A DNA stretch of 64,000 nucleotides from Wukongibacter sp050859025 (lineage in GTDB: Bacteria; Bacillota; Clostridia; Peptostreptococcales; Caminicellaceae), in NCBI RefSeq assembly GCF_050859025.1, contig NZ_CP138200.1, positions 5,642,001-5,706,000 on the forward strand, written 5' to 3'. Positions 33,272 to 42,039 of the stretch are shown here, in pieces (the stretch's first letter is position 1; each line of letters begins with the position of its first letter). The notes under the pieces were generated by a model, which had not been told where the DNA came from, ran no database searches, and was given only the letters and a program-made list of their open reading frames with translations. A program made the position numbers and the translations under genes.

Positions 33272-34528
33272 TTATTCTCTAATTTGACCTTCTCCATAAA
33301 TAATATATTTTATCGTTGTGAGTTCCTCTAGACCCATAGGTCCCCTAGTATGGAGTTTTTGTGTGCTTATGCCTATTTCAGCACCAAATCCAAATTGACT
33401 TCCATCAGTAAATCTAGTAGAGGCATTTACATATACTGCCGATGCATCAATTTCCCTTAGAAATCTTTGTGCCTTAGTATAATCATTCGTAACTATTGCT
33501 TCTGAATGATTAGTACCATATTCAAAAATGTGTTCTATGGCTTCATCTATAGATTCAACAACTTTGATTGCCACTATATAATCTAAATACTCTGTAGCCC
33601 AGTCTTCCTCAGCTGCCGGCTTTATATCCTTTAGTATCTCTTGAGTTCTCTCACAGCCTCTAATTTCTACCCCATAGGAAATTAAACTTTCAGCTATTTT
33701 AGGCAAGGCACTGAGAGCTATGTTTTTGTGAACAAGTATTGTCTCTATAGCATTGCAAACTGCTGGTCTCTGAGTTTTTGCATTTATCACTATATCATGA
33801 GCCATCTTAATCTCGGCACTTTCGTCGATAAATACATGGCAATTTCCAACGCCAGTTTGTATAACTGGCACCGTAGCATTTTTTACAACTGCATTTATAA
33901 GGCCGGCTCCGCCTCTAGGAATTAGCACATCAATATATCTATTTAGTCCCATCATTTCATTTACTGCTTCTCTATCGGTTACCTCAATAAACTCAATGCA
34001 GCCCTTAGGAAGTCCATTCTCTTCAGCGGCCTTTTTTATAATGTTTGCCAATGTAATGTTTGAGTTAATTGCCTCTGATCCTCCCCTTAGTATAACAGCG
34101 TTTCCAGCCTTTACACATAGGGCAGCAGCATCTACAGTTACATTTGGTCTAGACTCATAAATCATTCCAATAACACCGAGAGGAACTCTTATTTGACCTA
34201 TTTGTAGATTGTTTTCTGTCTTCCACATTTTTACTGCTTCACCTATTGGGTCTCTAAGGGAAGCAACTGTTCTCAGACCATCGGCCATTCCCTTTATTCT
34301 CTGGTCATTTAGCAAAAGCCTGTCTAGCATGTACTGGGACAATCCCTTTTGCCTTCCATTTTCTATATCTTTTTCATTAGCAGATAAAATCAAAGCCTTG
34401 TTATCTATTAAAGCCTCTGCCATAGCCTCAAGTGCCGCATTCTTTACATTTGTACTTATTGTAGTCATCTTTCTGGCTGCTTCTTTAGCTGACTTAGCCT
34501 TTTCTATTACATAATCTCTTGCATTCAC
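33272..34528 (-). CDS. proA: Gamma-glutamyl phosphate reductase
   Basis: 418 residues. It belongs to the aldehyde-dehydrogenase-like fold. The catalytic Cys is in AVCNAIETILVH, and the NADPH segments LRGGSEAINSN and GVIGMIYESRPNVTVDA are conserved. It reduces glutamyl-5-phosphate to the semialdehyde in proline synthesis. Its start overlaps the proB stop by 4 bp (ATGA). Proline is thus made next to a divergent proC, though proC has separate transcription. Confidence 0.97.
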   Translation of the reverse strand: MNARDYVIEKAKSAKEAARKMTTISTNVKNAALEAMAEALIDNKALILSANEKDIENGRQKGLSQYMLDRLLLNDQRIKGMADGLRTVASLRDPIGEAVKMWKTENNLQIGQIRVPLGVIGMIYESRPNVTVDAAALCVKAGNAVILRGGSEAINSNITLANIIKKAAEENGLPKGCIEFIEVTDREAVNEMMGLNRYIDVLIPRGGAGLINAVVKNATVPVIQTGVGNCHVFIDESAEIKMAHDIVINAKTQRPAVCNAIETILVHKNIALSALPKIAESLISYGVEIRGCERTQEILKDIKPAAEEDWATEYLDYIVAIKVVESIDEAIEHIFEYGTNHSEAIVTNDYTKAQRFLREIDASAVYVNASTRFTDGSQFGFGAEIGISTQKLHTRGPMGLEELTTIKYIIYGEGQIRE

Positions 34529-35688
34529 TGTTTTGCCTCCTTATCATGATTTTCGTTATTTAAAATCACCATATTATTAGCGTGTACTACCTCATCATAG
34601 CTTTTGTATCCAATTATTTCTTCAATAATAGAGGTTTTACACCCCTTCATAATATTAATCTCAGATGAGCTATAGTTTGTTACTCCACGAGCCACTTCAT
34701 TTCCTAAGCTATCCATAATCGATACTATATCCCCCTTTTCAAAGAGGCCCTCTATAGAGGTTATTCCTGCTGGCAAAAGACTTTTCCGATGATCTACCAA
34801 TGCTACCCTAGCTCCATCGTCAACGGTTATTTGACCCTTTATAAGGGTATTGTATGTCAACCAGCATTTTCTCCCCTGTAATGGGTTCTGGTCGGCCTTA
34901 AAAAGAGTTCCTACATCTTTACCTTCTACTACATCATTGATTATATTTTGAGATGATCCATTAACTATAATCATTGATGCTCCTGAAGACACTGCTATTT
35001 CAGCGGACTTTATTTTCGTTATCATTCCCCCGGTACCAAAGCTTGTACCAGCACCGCCAGCAGCCTTTTTAATTTCATCCGTAATAGCATCTACATAGCT
35101 GATTAATTTAGCATCTTTGTTTTCTTTAGGATTTGAATCGTAAAGCCCATCAATATCTGAAAGCAATACAAGAAGATCGCCTTCTACAAGACTGGTAACC
35201 ATAGCTGATAGTGTATCATTATCTCCAAATTTTATTTCATCTACAGCTACAGCGTCATTTTCATTAACAATAGGAATAACACCTTGATTTAATAGTGTAA
35301 AGAAGGTGTTACGAGCATTTAAAAATCTCTTTCTATTTAATATATCTTCTTTTGTTAAAAGTATTTGCCCTACGGTTTTACCATATTCTGAAAATAACTT
35401 TTCATACATATGTAGCAGTACACCTTGCCCAACCGCAGCAGCTGCTTGCTTTTCTGGAATGGTTTTCGGCCTTTTTTCAAGTCCTAGTTTCCCCATTCCT
35501 GCACCAATTGCTCCAGAGGATACTAGGACAATCTCTATGCCCTGATTATGGATGTTTGTCAATTGCCTTACTATATTTTCTATTCGATTCAAGTCCAATA
35601 GTCCTGTTGAATGTGTAAGGGTTGACGTACCAATTTTAAAAACTATTCTTTTTACATGGTTTATATGTTGTTTTCTTTCTATCTTCAT
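34525..35688 (-). CDS. proB: Glutamate 5-kinase
   Basis: 387 residues from ATG 35688. An amino-acid kinase domain (RIVFKIGTSTLTH, VSSGAIGAGMGKLG, NENDAVAVDEIKFGDND, GTGGMITKIKSA) is followed by a C-terminal PUA domain (CWLTYNTLIKGQITVDDGA onward). It phosphorylates glutamate, and the family is usually feedback-inhibited by proline. The start is uncertain: the open frame begins at GTG 35742, with ATGs at 35712 and 35688, and none has a clear Shine-Dalgarno; 35688 fits family length best. It overlaps proA. Confidence 0.94.
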   Translation of the reverse strand: MKIERKQHINHVKRIVFKIGTSTLTHSTGLLDLNRIENIVRQLTNIHNQGIEIVLVSSGAIGAGMGKLGLEKRPKTIPEKQAAAAVGQGVLLHMYEKLFSEYGKTVGQILLTKEDILNRKRFLNARNTFFTLLNQGVIPIVNENDAVAVDEIKFGDNDTLSAMVTSLVEGDLLVLLSDIDGLYDSNPKENKDAKLISYVDAITDEIKKAAGGAGTSFGTGGMITKIKSAEIAVSSGASMIIVNGSSQNIINDVVEGKDVGTLFKADQNPLQGRKCWLTYNTLIKGQITVDDGARVALVDHRKSLLPAGITSIEGLFEKGDIVSIMDSLGNEVARGVTNYSSSEINIMKGCKTSIIEEIIGYKSYDEVVHANNMVILNNENHDKEAKQ

Positions 35689-35709
35689 GTTGTTGACTAT
35701 ACGTAGTCT

Positions 35710-35822
35710 CATCCTATTGAAAAAGTTAATAGGATGCCACACTGTAAAAATAGTTCAGGTTCAAAATACTCAGAAATTGAACTTTTATCACAGCATAAGA
35801 CTAAATTAGTCTTGCCTCCTCC
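35710..35822 (-). promoter_or_regulatory. Structured leader upstream of proB
   Basis: On the minus strand a strong orphan Shine-Dalgarno (GGGAGGAGG, near 35817-35825) is followed by the perfect palindrome AAGACTAATTTAGTCTT (35797-35813) and ATG CTG TGA. Further down is a perfect 9-bp stem, CATCCTATT / AATAGGATG (35710-35736). This looks like a regulatory leader, but I recognise no known class. Confidence 0.4.
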
Positions 35823-35865
35823 CTTATAATGTATTATCATTAAAATATTATACTAATTATTCAAT

Positions 35866-35969
35866 TATAGATATCCAGCATTAAAACCCAAAATAGATTT
35901 ATGTAGAAATAATGAAGGCTTCTACATTTTTTCCATAGATCTGTTAGGCCTTGAAATTGCTTATCTATA
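35866..35969. repeat. Palindromic repeat family C, copy C2
   Basis: 104 bp, TATAGATATCCAGCATTAAA to ATTGCTTATCTATA, with the C-family core TAGAAATAATGAAGGCTTCTAC. It lies between divergent proB and proC. Confidence 0.8.
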
Positions 35970-36061
35970 GGTATATTTAAAATATCCATTCTTGCTATAT
36001 TAATTTAGCAGATTATATCATAAAAAATACAAATATTCAAATTACTTGTGGAGGTATATTT

Positions 36062-36892
36062 ATGAAAAAAAATGTAGGTTTTATTGGATGTGGAAATATT
36101 GCTCAGGCTATGATAGGTGGCCTTGTAAGATCCAAAAGCATCTCCCCAGAGTCCATAATGGTAAGTAATAGAACTTTAGGAAAGCTTGAAAAGATAAAGG
36201 AAAGTTATGGAGTACTTACTTCCCTTGACAACAAAGCTGTGGCAGAATTTGCTGATATATTAATCTTAGCTGTTAAAACTAATAAGTATTATACAGTAAT
36301 CGAAGAAATTAAGGACATCATTAGTGAAGGTACTGTAATAGTGTCAATTGCTGCTGGTAGAAGTATTGATACTATAGAAAAAGCCTTTGGAAAGGATATT
36401 AAGCTTGTAAGGACAATGCCTAATATTCCTGCAATAGTTGGAGAGGCTATGTCTGCTCTTTGTCATAATGTTCTAGTTACTAAGGAAGAATTCAATACCG
36501 TTCTTGATATCTTCAGAAGCTTTGGAGAGGTTGAAGTTGTAGATGAGGAGCTAATGGATGTTGTCACTGCTATCTCAGGTTCTTCACCAGCTTTAGTATA
36601 TCTCTTTATTGAATCCTTGGCAGATGGAGCTGTTCTTAAGGGTTTTCCACGAAATAAGGCCTATAAAATGGTTTCCCAAGCTGTTTTAGGTGCGGCTAAA
36701 ATTGTTCTTGAAACTGGAAAACATCCAGGTCAGCTTAAGGATGAGGTTTGTTCCGCTGGAGGAACTACTATAGAGGCTATTTACGCACTAGAAAAAAAAG
36801 GCTTTAGAGGACACGTTATTGAGTCTATTGAAAAGGGTACAGACAAATCTAAGAAGCTTGCAAAAAATCAGGAGACAAATGGATTAAAGTGA
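36062..36892 (+). CDS. proC: Pyrroline-5-carboxylate reductase
   Basis: 276 residues. The Rossmann NAD(P)-binding loop is VGFIGCGNIAQAMIGGL, and SNRTLGKLEKI follows. The dimerisation/catalytic segment includes MPNIPAIVGEAM, AISGSSPALVYLF and DEVCSAGGTTIEAI. It makes the last step of proline synthesis. ATG 36062 has GTGGAGGT upstream. It is divergent from proBA. Confidence 0.97.
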   Translation: MKKNVGFIGCGNIAQAMIGGLVRSKSISPESIMVSNRTLGKLEKIKESYGVLTSLDNKAVAEFADILILAVKTNKYYTVIEEIKDIISEGTVIVSIAAGRSIDTIEKAFGKDIKLVRTMPNIPAIVGEAMSALCHNVLVTKEEFNTVLDIFRSFGEVEVVDEELMDVVTAISGSSPALVYLFIESLADGAVLKGFPRNKAYKMVSQAVLGAAKIVLETGKHPGQLKDEVCSAGGTTIEAIYALEKKGFRGHVIESIEKGTDKSKKLAKNQETNGLK

Positions 36893-36999
36893 TTTATCCT
36901 CTGTGCTTTTGGTCTTATTAGAATTTTCTAGTAGAAAAATCTAATCATAACTGTAAAAATCTTAAGCTAAGTAAAATTTAAAGCTTTAAAATTTAGAGA

Positions 37000-37031
37000 G
37001 GGGTCTAGTATTAATGTATATGCTAGTCCCC
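37000..37031 (+). terminator. proC terminator
   Basis: GGGG(T)CTAG pairs with CTAG(T)CCCC, followed by CCTAATTTTT on the plus strand. It lies in the convergent gap to the serpin gene. Confidence 0.6.
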
Positions 37032-37085
37032 CCTAATTTTTGGATGGTTCTTGAATTTATTATTGTAAAAGATATCCCTCGTTAT

Positions 37086-38375
37086 TTATGGTTTTTGAAC
37101 TATACCCATAAATAGATTTGTTCCTGTTCTATCATCCTTTATTACATACATAAAGGGCTTATTGCAGTTAAATACTACTTTCTCCGTTGGCATGGCTGAA
37201 GTACATTCCATTTCAACTACGGTAACCGCAGCAGCCTCTGTTCCCTTTTCATCCACTTCTATACTTGTATTTTGAAATATATTACTTACATATAGATTTT
37301 CAGGGCTCATATCTGCTATTCTCGTTAAATCTGCTTCACCTGGATCAAATATCTTAGCTATCCCAATATTTTTTAAGTGATCGTTTAAGTTAGTAGAATT
37401 TTTATACTTAAACTTTGGAAAATACACATCTATATTACTATTATAGGTTGTGCTTTCTATCATTTTATCTATTTCAGCATATTTTTCGGATTTAATAAAT
37501 TCATTTAGATTCTCTTTAGGTAATAAGACATACATTGTAGCGTCATAATAATTTAACCCTACAATTTGGCAAGTATCATCTTCATAATAGGGCTTACCAA
37601 AATTACCAAACATCATATCTACTGACGCTTCGCTGCCATCGGATAAATAGAATGGTGCTTTCTTAGTACCTCCCTCATAAAATTCATCCCTCCAAGTACC
37701 TTTAAAATAGAGGGTATTGATTAAGTAAGCAATATCAGTAGGTTTTGTTTTCTTAATAGTATCTTTAAGTATGTTGTTAGTTTTTTCTTCAATCCATTTA
37801 TTCATTATATCCTTTGTATTAGGATTACTAAAGTCTACCTTCATGGCATCGGCATTATAGTATTTTTTTAGATTGTCTACAAAATCACTTTTTACATCTA
37901 CTCCATTCTGAAACCATGCTGAATTAGCAGTATTCATTACGGTCACCTTTGTTTTTTCACCACTGCCAATATCCCTTTCCTCAGAATAACTATTTAGAAG
38001 ATTTATTATGTGATTATATGTTGCATTTAATGTAGCTTCATCGGCTTCCATTCCCTTTATAATCTCATTCTTCGTTTCATTTTCAGCACCATTGGTGAGC
38101 ATAGCTATTGCACTAGATAAACTTAAGGGTGAAAATAATATATTTTCCTTTGAGTTTGTATAAATACTTTCAGTAATTCTATAGCCCATATTATTTAAAC
38201 CAGCTATATTATTTTCATCAATCTCCAAATTTTCTTTAATATCCTCACTTCCCATAGCCCTGAAAGATTCATTTGATAAAGCTGCTGCCGAGCTTGTCAT
38301 TCCTGTACTACATCCAGAAATAATAGAAATCAATAGTAGCATTGTAACTAACAATATAGATGTTTTTCTCTTCAT
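37086..38375 (-). CDS. Lipoprotein serpin (serine protease inhibitor)
   Basis: 429 residues. A lipoprotein signal ends in ISGC (Cys22), so the protein is anchored outside the membrane. The full serpin fold follows: NILFSPLSLSSAIAML, ANSAWFQ, LINTLYFKGTW, FPKFKYKNST and the C-terminal NKPFMYVI and FMGIV. The reactive-centre hinge GTEAAAVTVV has the small residues needed for inhibitory strand insertion. Counting the hinge Glu as P17, P1-P1' falls at Thr392-Ser393, suggesting an elastase-like target. It is a single gene, convergent with proC. Bacterial serpins are scattered, so horizontal origin is possible. Confidence 0.93.
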   Translation of the reverse strand: MKRKTSILLVTMLLLISIISGCSTGMTSSAAALSNESFRAMGSEDIKENLEIDENNIAGLNNMGYRITESIYTNSKENILFSPLSLSSAIAMLTNGAENETKNEIIKGMEADEATLNATYNHIINLLNSYSEERDIGSGEKTKVTVMNTANSAWFQNGVDVKSDFVDNLKKYYNADAMKVDFSNPNTKDIMNKWIEEKTNNILKDTIKKTKPTDIAYLINTLYFKGTWRDEFYEGGTKKAPFYLSDGSEASVDMMFGNFGKPYYEDDTCQIVGLNYYDATMYVLLPKENLNEFIKSEKYAEIDKMIESTTYNSNIDVYFPKFKYKNSTNLNDHLKNIGIAKIFDPGEADLTRIADMSPENLYVSNIFQNTSIEVDEKGTEAAAVTVVEMECTSAMPTEKVVFNCNKPFMYVIKDDRTGTNLFMGIVQKP

Positions 38376-38475
38376 AAATTAAACCTCCTATTTTATTTAT
38401 CATAGGATTAGACGATTTTTAAATGTTAAAGGTTCCCTAAATCTGGAATAAAGTTTTTCATTTGTTATAAAATAT

Positions 38476-38510
38476 GACCCCCCTGCGTGTCGATAGTATG
38501 CAGGGGGGTC
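38476..38510 (-). terminator. GC-rich hairpin ending the EF-G-like transcript
   Basis: Perfect 11-bp stem, GACCCCCCTGC / GCAGGGGGGTC, followed by ATATTTTAT on the minus strand and AATTTAAATTTTTT on the plus strand. It lies beyond the B3 repeat, about 150 bp after the gene's stop. Confidence 0.7.
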
Positions 38511-38528
38511 AATTTAAATTTTTTAATA

Positions 38529-38630
38529 TATAGAAGTCGAAATAAATCTTTTACATTTTGATTCCTTTAAAAGCCTTGAAACTTTGGCTATTAAAGAAAC
38601 CAAAATGTAGATTTATAAGTGCGTTCTATA
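38529..38630. repeat. Palindromic repeat family B, copy B3 (inverted)
   Basis: 102 bp. Its reverse complement matches B1 and B2 closely. It lies between the EF-G-like stop and the terminator, the same placement as B1. Confidence 0.85.
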
Positions 38631-38658
38631 TAGATAACAATACTGAGCTTTATCTATA

Positions 38659-40731
38659 CTAATCTTCTTGATTAGCCTCTTCAATAACCTTTTGAGCTAA
38701 TTGTGCTGGAAGCTCGTCGTATCTTTCAAATTTCATTGTAAAGCTTCCTCTCGCCTGAGTCATTGAGCGTAGGTCAGGAGCATATTTGAACATTTCGGCT
38801 TGAGGTGCTTCTGCAATTACTTTTTGGTATCCGTCTCCAGTTGGTTCCATTCCAAGGATTCTGCCTCTTCTCTTATTCATATCACCCATGATATCTCCCA
38901 TATAATCCTCTGGTATAAGAACCTCAACGTGCATAATCGGCTCAAGAAGTACAGGTTTTGCCTGCTGAATTCCTTTCTTAAATGCAAGGGATGCAGCAAT
39001 CTTGAAGGCCATCTCACTAGAGTCAACGGCATGATAAGAACCATCGAGAAGTGTCGCCTTAACATTAACTACAGGGAATCCTGCCAAAGGTCCTTTTTCA
39101 ACTGATTCTCTAAGTCCCTTTTCAACAGCAGGTATATATTGCTTTGGAACCGATCCACCAAAAATCTTTTCTTGGAATTCAAATTCTTCAGTTGAAGGTT
39201 CAAAGCTTATATGAACATCACCATACTGTCCTGATCCACCACTTTGCTTTTTATGTTTACCTTGTACAGTTGCATTTCCTTTAATTGTTTCTCTATAAGC
39301 AATCCTTGGATCTGAAAGATCTACTTCAACTCCAAAGTTATTTTTCATTTTATTAGTTATTACAGTAAGCTGCATATTTCCTTGACCACCGATAAGCAGC
39401 TGCTTTGTCTCATTATTTCTTTCAACTATGAAGGTCGGGTCTTCTTCAGTCAATCTATGAAGGGAAACCCCTATTTTTTCTTCATCACCTTTAGATTTTG
39501 GCTCTACACACATAAACAAGCAAGGCTGTGGGAACTGGATGCCATGATATTTTATTGGAGCTTTTTTCTCACAAAGTGTATCTCCAGTCTCAGTATATTG
39601 AAGCTTTGCAGTGGCACCAATATCTCCCGCCACAATCTCACTACAATCTAATTGATTCTTGCCTCTTAACATAAATAGAGCTCCAATTTTTTCTTTTTCA
39701 TCTTTATTCGCATTCAAAACTTCCATATCCTTAACTAGTTTTCCTGAGTAAACCTTAAATAAAGATATCTTCCCTACAAACGGGTCCACAATTGTCTTAA
39801 ATACAAGCGCTGAGAATGGTTCCTTTTCATCTACTTTTCTAATTAGCTCTTCATCACTATCGGGATGTACTCCCTCATATTCTCCATTATGCATATCCTT
39901 AGGCGTAGGCATATAGTCATATACCATTCCAAATAGAGTATGGATTCCAATACTATTCATCGCCGATCCCACAAGTACTGGTACAACATCACCTGCTAAA
40001 ACACCTTTTCTAAGACCTTCATGTATTTCTTCAGTAGTAAATTCTTCTCCCTCAAAATACTTTTCAAGTAATTTTTCGTCACTCTCTGCAACAGATTCTA
40101 TAAGCATTTCCCTAACAGGAGCAATTTTATCCTCTAAATCAGCGGGTACTTTCACATCTACGCATTCTTTACCATTATACTCTCTTCCAACCATGTCTAC
40201 CACATTTACAAATCCTTTGAAGTCCTCCCCTTCTCCTATTGGTATTGCAAATGGAGCAATCTTCTTTCCGAATTTTTCTCTCAACTCACTAATTAATTTA
40301 TCATAGTTAACGTTTTCCTTATCCATTTTATTAATAAATATTATTTTAGGCATCTTTCTTTCTTCCGTATATTTCCATGCCTTTTCAGTTCCAACTTCTA
40401 CACCTGAAGTAGCGTCTATGAGCATAATAGCTCCACCAGCTACCCTAAGACCACTTATAACTTCACCGGAAAAATCAAAATAACCAGGAGCATCTAAAAA
40501 ATTATATTTTGAATTATTCCACTCTACAGGAATAACTGAAGTTCCAATTGAAAATCCTCTAGCTATTTCTTCTTTATCAAAGTCTGATACTGTATTTCCG
40601 TCTTCTACCTTACCTGCTCTTTTGATAACTTTTGTAGTATATAGCATTGATTCCGTTAATGTAGTCTTTCCACTTCCACCGTGACCTAAGAGTGCAACAT
40701 TTCTTATTCTGTCTACTTTATAATTTTTCAT
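38659..40731 (-). CDS. EF-G-like translational GTPase
   Basis: 690 residues with the five EF-G domains. The P-loop reads GHGGSGKTT instead of the GHIDAGKTT of canonical EF-G, and the G3 and G4 motifs are DAPGYFDF and NKMD. Domain IV (GKHKKQSGGSGQYGDV) and domain V (GRILGMEPTGDGYQ) are complete. This is the FusA2-type family, common in Clostridia besides the main EF-G of the str operon; a role in translocation or recycling is not established. ATG 40731 has GAGGAGGAGAGGT upstream, and the longer frame adds eight residues. Confidence 0.9.
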   Translation of the reverse strand: MKNYKVDRIRNVALLGHGGSGKTTLTESMLYTTKVIKRAGKVEDGNTVSDFDKEEIARGFSIGTSVIPVEWNNSKYNFLDAPGYFDFSGEVISGLRVAGGAIMLIDATSGVEVGTEKAWKYTEERKMPKIIFINKMDKENVNYDKLISELREKFGKKIAPFAIPIGEGEDFKGFVNVVDMVGREYNGKECVDVKVPADLEDKIAPVREMLIESVAESDEKLLEKYFEGEEFTTEEIHEGLRKGVLAGDVVPVLVGSAMNSIGIHTLFGMVYDYMPTPKDMHNGEYEGVHPDSDEELIRKVDEKEPFSALVFKTIVDPFVGKISLFKVYSGKLVKDMEVLNANKDEKEKIGALFMLRGKNQLDCSEIVAGDIGATAKLQYTETGDTLCEKKAPIKYHGIQFPQPCLFMCVEPKSKGDEEKIGVSLHRLTEEDPTFIVERNNETKQLLIGGQGNMQLTVITNKMKNNFGVEVDLSDPRIAYRETIKGNATVQGKHKKQSGGSGQYGDVHISFEPSTEEFEFQEKIFGGSVPKQYIPAVEKGLRESVEKGPLAGFPVVNVKATLLDGSYHAVDSSEMAFKIAASLAFKKGIQQAKPVLLEPIMHVEVLIPEDYMGDIMGDMNKRRGRILGMEPTGDGYQKVIAEAPQAEMFKYAPDLRSMTQARGSFTMKFERYDELPAQLAQKVIEEANQED

Positions 40732-40833
40732 ACCTCTCCTCCTCGCTAAATTCATTGAACCTTTATATTATTCTACAAGATTTTGAAAATTCCTTTAATT
40801 ATCATATATTATACAACTTTTTTCCAAAAATAT

Positions 40834-40864
40834 AAAGACCCTTAATAAAAAATTAGGGTCTTTT
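40834..40864 (-). terminator. Terminator after the NIF3-family gene
   Basis: AAAGACCCTAAT pairs with TTAAGGGTCTTT and is followed by ATATTTTT on the minus strand. Confidence 0.8.
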
Positions 40865-40894
40865 GTAATTTTTTTACATTTTTTCCTATTTCAT

Positions 40895-41713
40895 TTAAAC
40901 TATGCCAGACATTTTTATAACTTCTATTCCTTTTTTATGTATTTCTTTAATTATAATATTGATTCCTATTGAATCACTTGCCATATGGCCTGCTACAATT
41001 ATATTTCCAATATTTTGATTTTCTACTTCTTCTCTAACATCATCTGGTACATGCATACAAATTATTGTTCCTACACCGGCTTCAAAGTATGCTTTAAATA
41101 CATCAGAGCCTCCATTAGTTCCTCCAGCCATGAGAACAGCAATCTTTCCTGCATAGTCCTTCTCTGAACCTACTCTTATAACCGGTCCAGCAATAGCATC
41201 CTTATATTCATCTATTTCCTTAAGGGCTTCAACAATATCTTCTAACGTAGTCTTTGATTTATTTTCAAACTTATTATCTAAAAACTCCTGAACATATCTT
41301 TCCGTAATTATATCTGCTGGTACATGTATATTTAAATAAGGCATATTAAGCAGCTTTGCCGCCGAGCAAGCCCTATCATAATTTTTTACATGCATTCCTC
41401 TTTCTACTTGTCCGATTTTTTTTCTTAATGCCTTCTGAGCTTTATTTATTGGAATACCAAACTCCATCATTTTATCTATCTGAATATCCATTACTTTGTA
41501 AAAATCAACTACAGGTCTTCCAGACATGGGATGATGACTTATTACACAGTCAGCCCCTAATTCCCTTGCAAGAAGCATCTCAGGGGTCTCCATGTCAATT
41601 CCGAATAGTATTTTCTTTATACCCTGACCTTCAATCATGATACCTGAGTCGGCAGGTATTTCATCCAATCCAGCCATCTCCAATGCTAAATTCATTATCT
41701 CCTTAGTATTCAT
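40895..41713 (-). CDS. NIF3-family dinuclear-metal protein
   Basis: 272 residues. Metal-binding segments are ISHHPMSG (two adjacent His) and the C-terminal AGHMASDSIG with a nearby Glu-containing helix. Family members form toroidal hexamers with two metal ions per subunit. A GTP cyclohydrolase-like or phosphohydrolase activity has been proposed for some members, but no firm role is known. It is upstream of the EF-G-like gene on the same strand, but separated by a terminator. Confidence 0.88.
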   Translation of the reverse strand: MNTKEIMNLALEMAGLDEIPADSGIMIEGQGIKKILFGIDMETPEMLLARELGADCVISHHPMSGRPVVDFYKVMDIQIDKMMEFGIPINKAQKALRKKIGQVERGMHVKNYDRACSAAKLLNMPYLNIHVPADIITERYVQEFLDNKFENKSKTTLEDIVEALKEIDEYKDAIAGPVIRVGSEKDYAGKIAVLMAGGTNGGSDVFKAYFEAGVGTIICMHVPDDVREEVENQNIGNIIVAGHMASDSIGINIIIKEIHKKGIEVIKMSGIV

Positions 41714-41852
41714 ATTTTAAGCCCTCCTATATAAAAGTATTTTAACGTATAATTTTTTTCACACATATATTTTAATATATATATACACCATTTGTCACTC
41801 TTAGTTTAAGAATAATAAAAAAATCTATACCTAATTTATAAAATCCCGATTA

Positions 41853-41956
41853 TATAGGGTTAAAATAGTAGAACTTAATTTATACATATCAAAATATCTG
41901 ATGAATCTTAGGATTTTTGATGTGTATAAATTAAAGTTTTGACTGAAATCTCTATA
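41853..41956. repeat. Palindromic repeat family A, copy A8
   Basis: 104 bp, TATAGGGTTAAAATAGTAGA to GACTGAAATCTCTATA. The right half is nearly identical to A1. It lies in the divergent gap 41714-42039, whose remaining bases are AT-rich. Confidence 0.85.
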
Positions 41957-42039
41957 ACAGTCATTGAAATTCTATAGTAATTTATGTAAAATATCAATGT
42001 ATATTACTGGAAGCTTTTAAATTTTAGGAGGGGTTAAGA

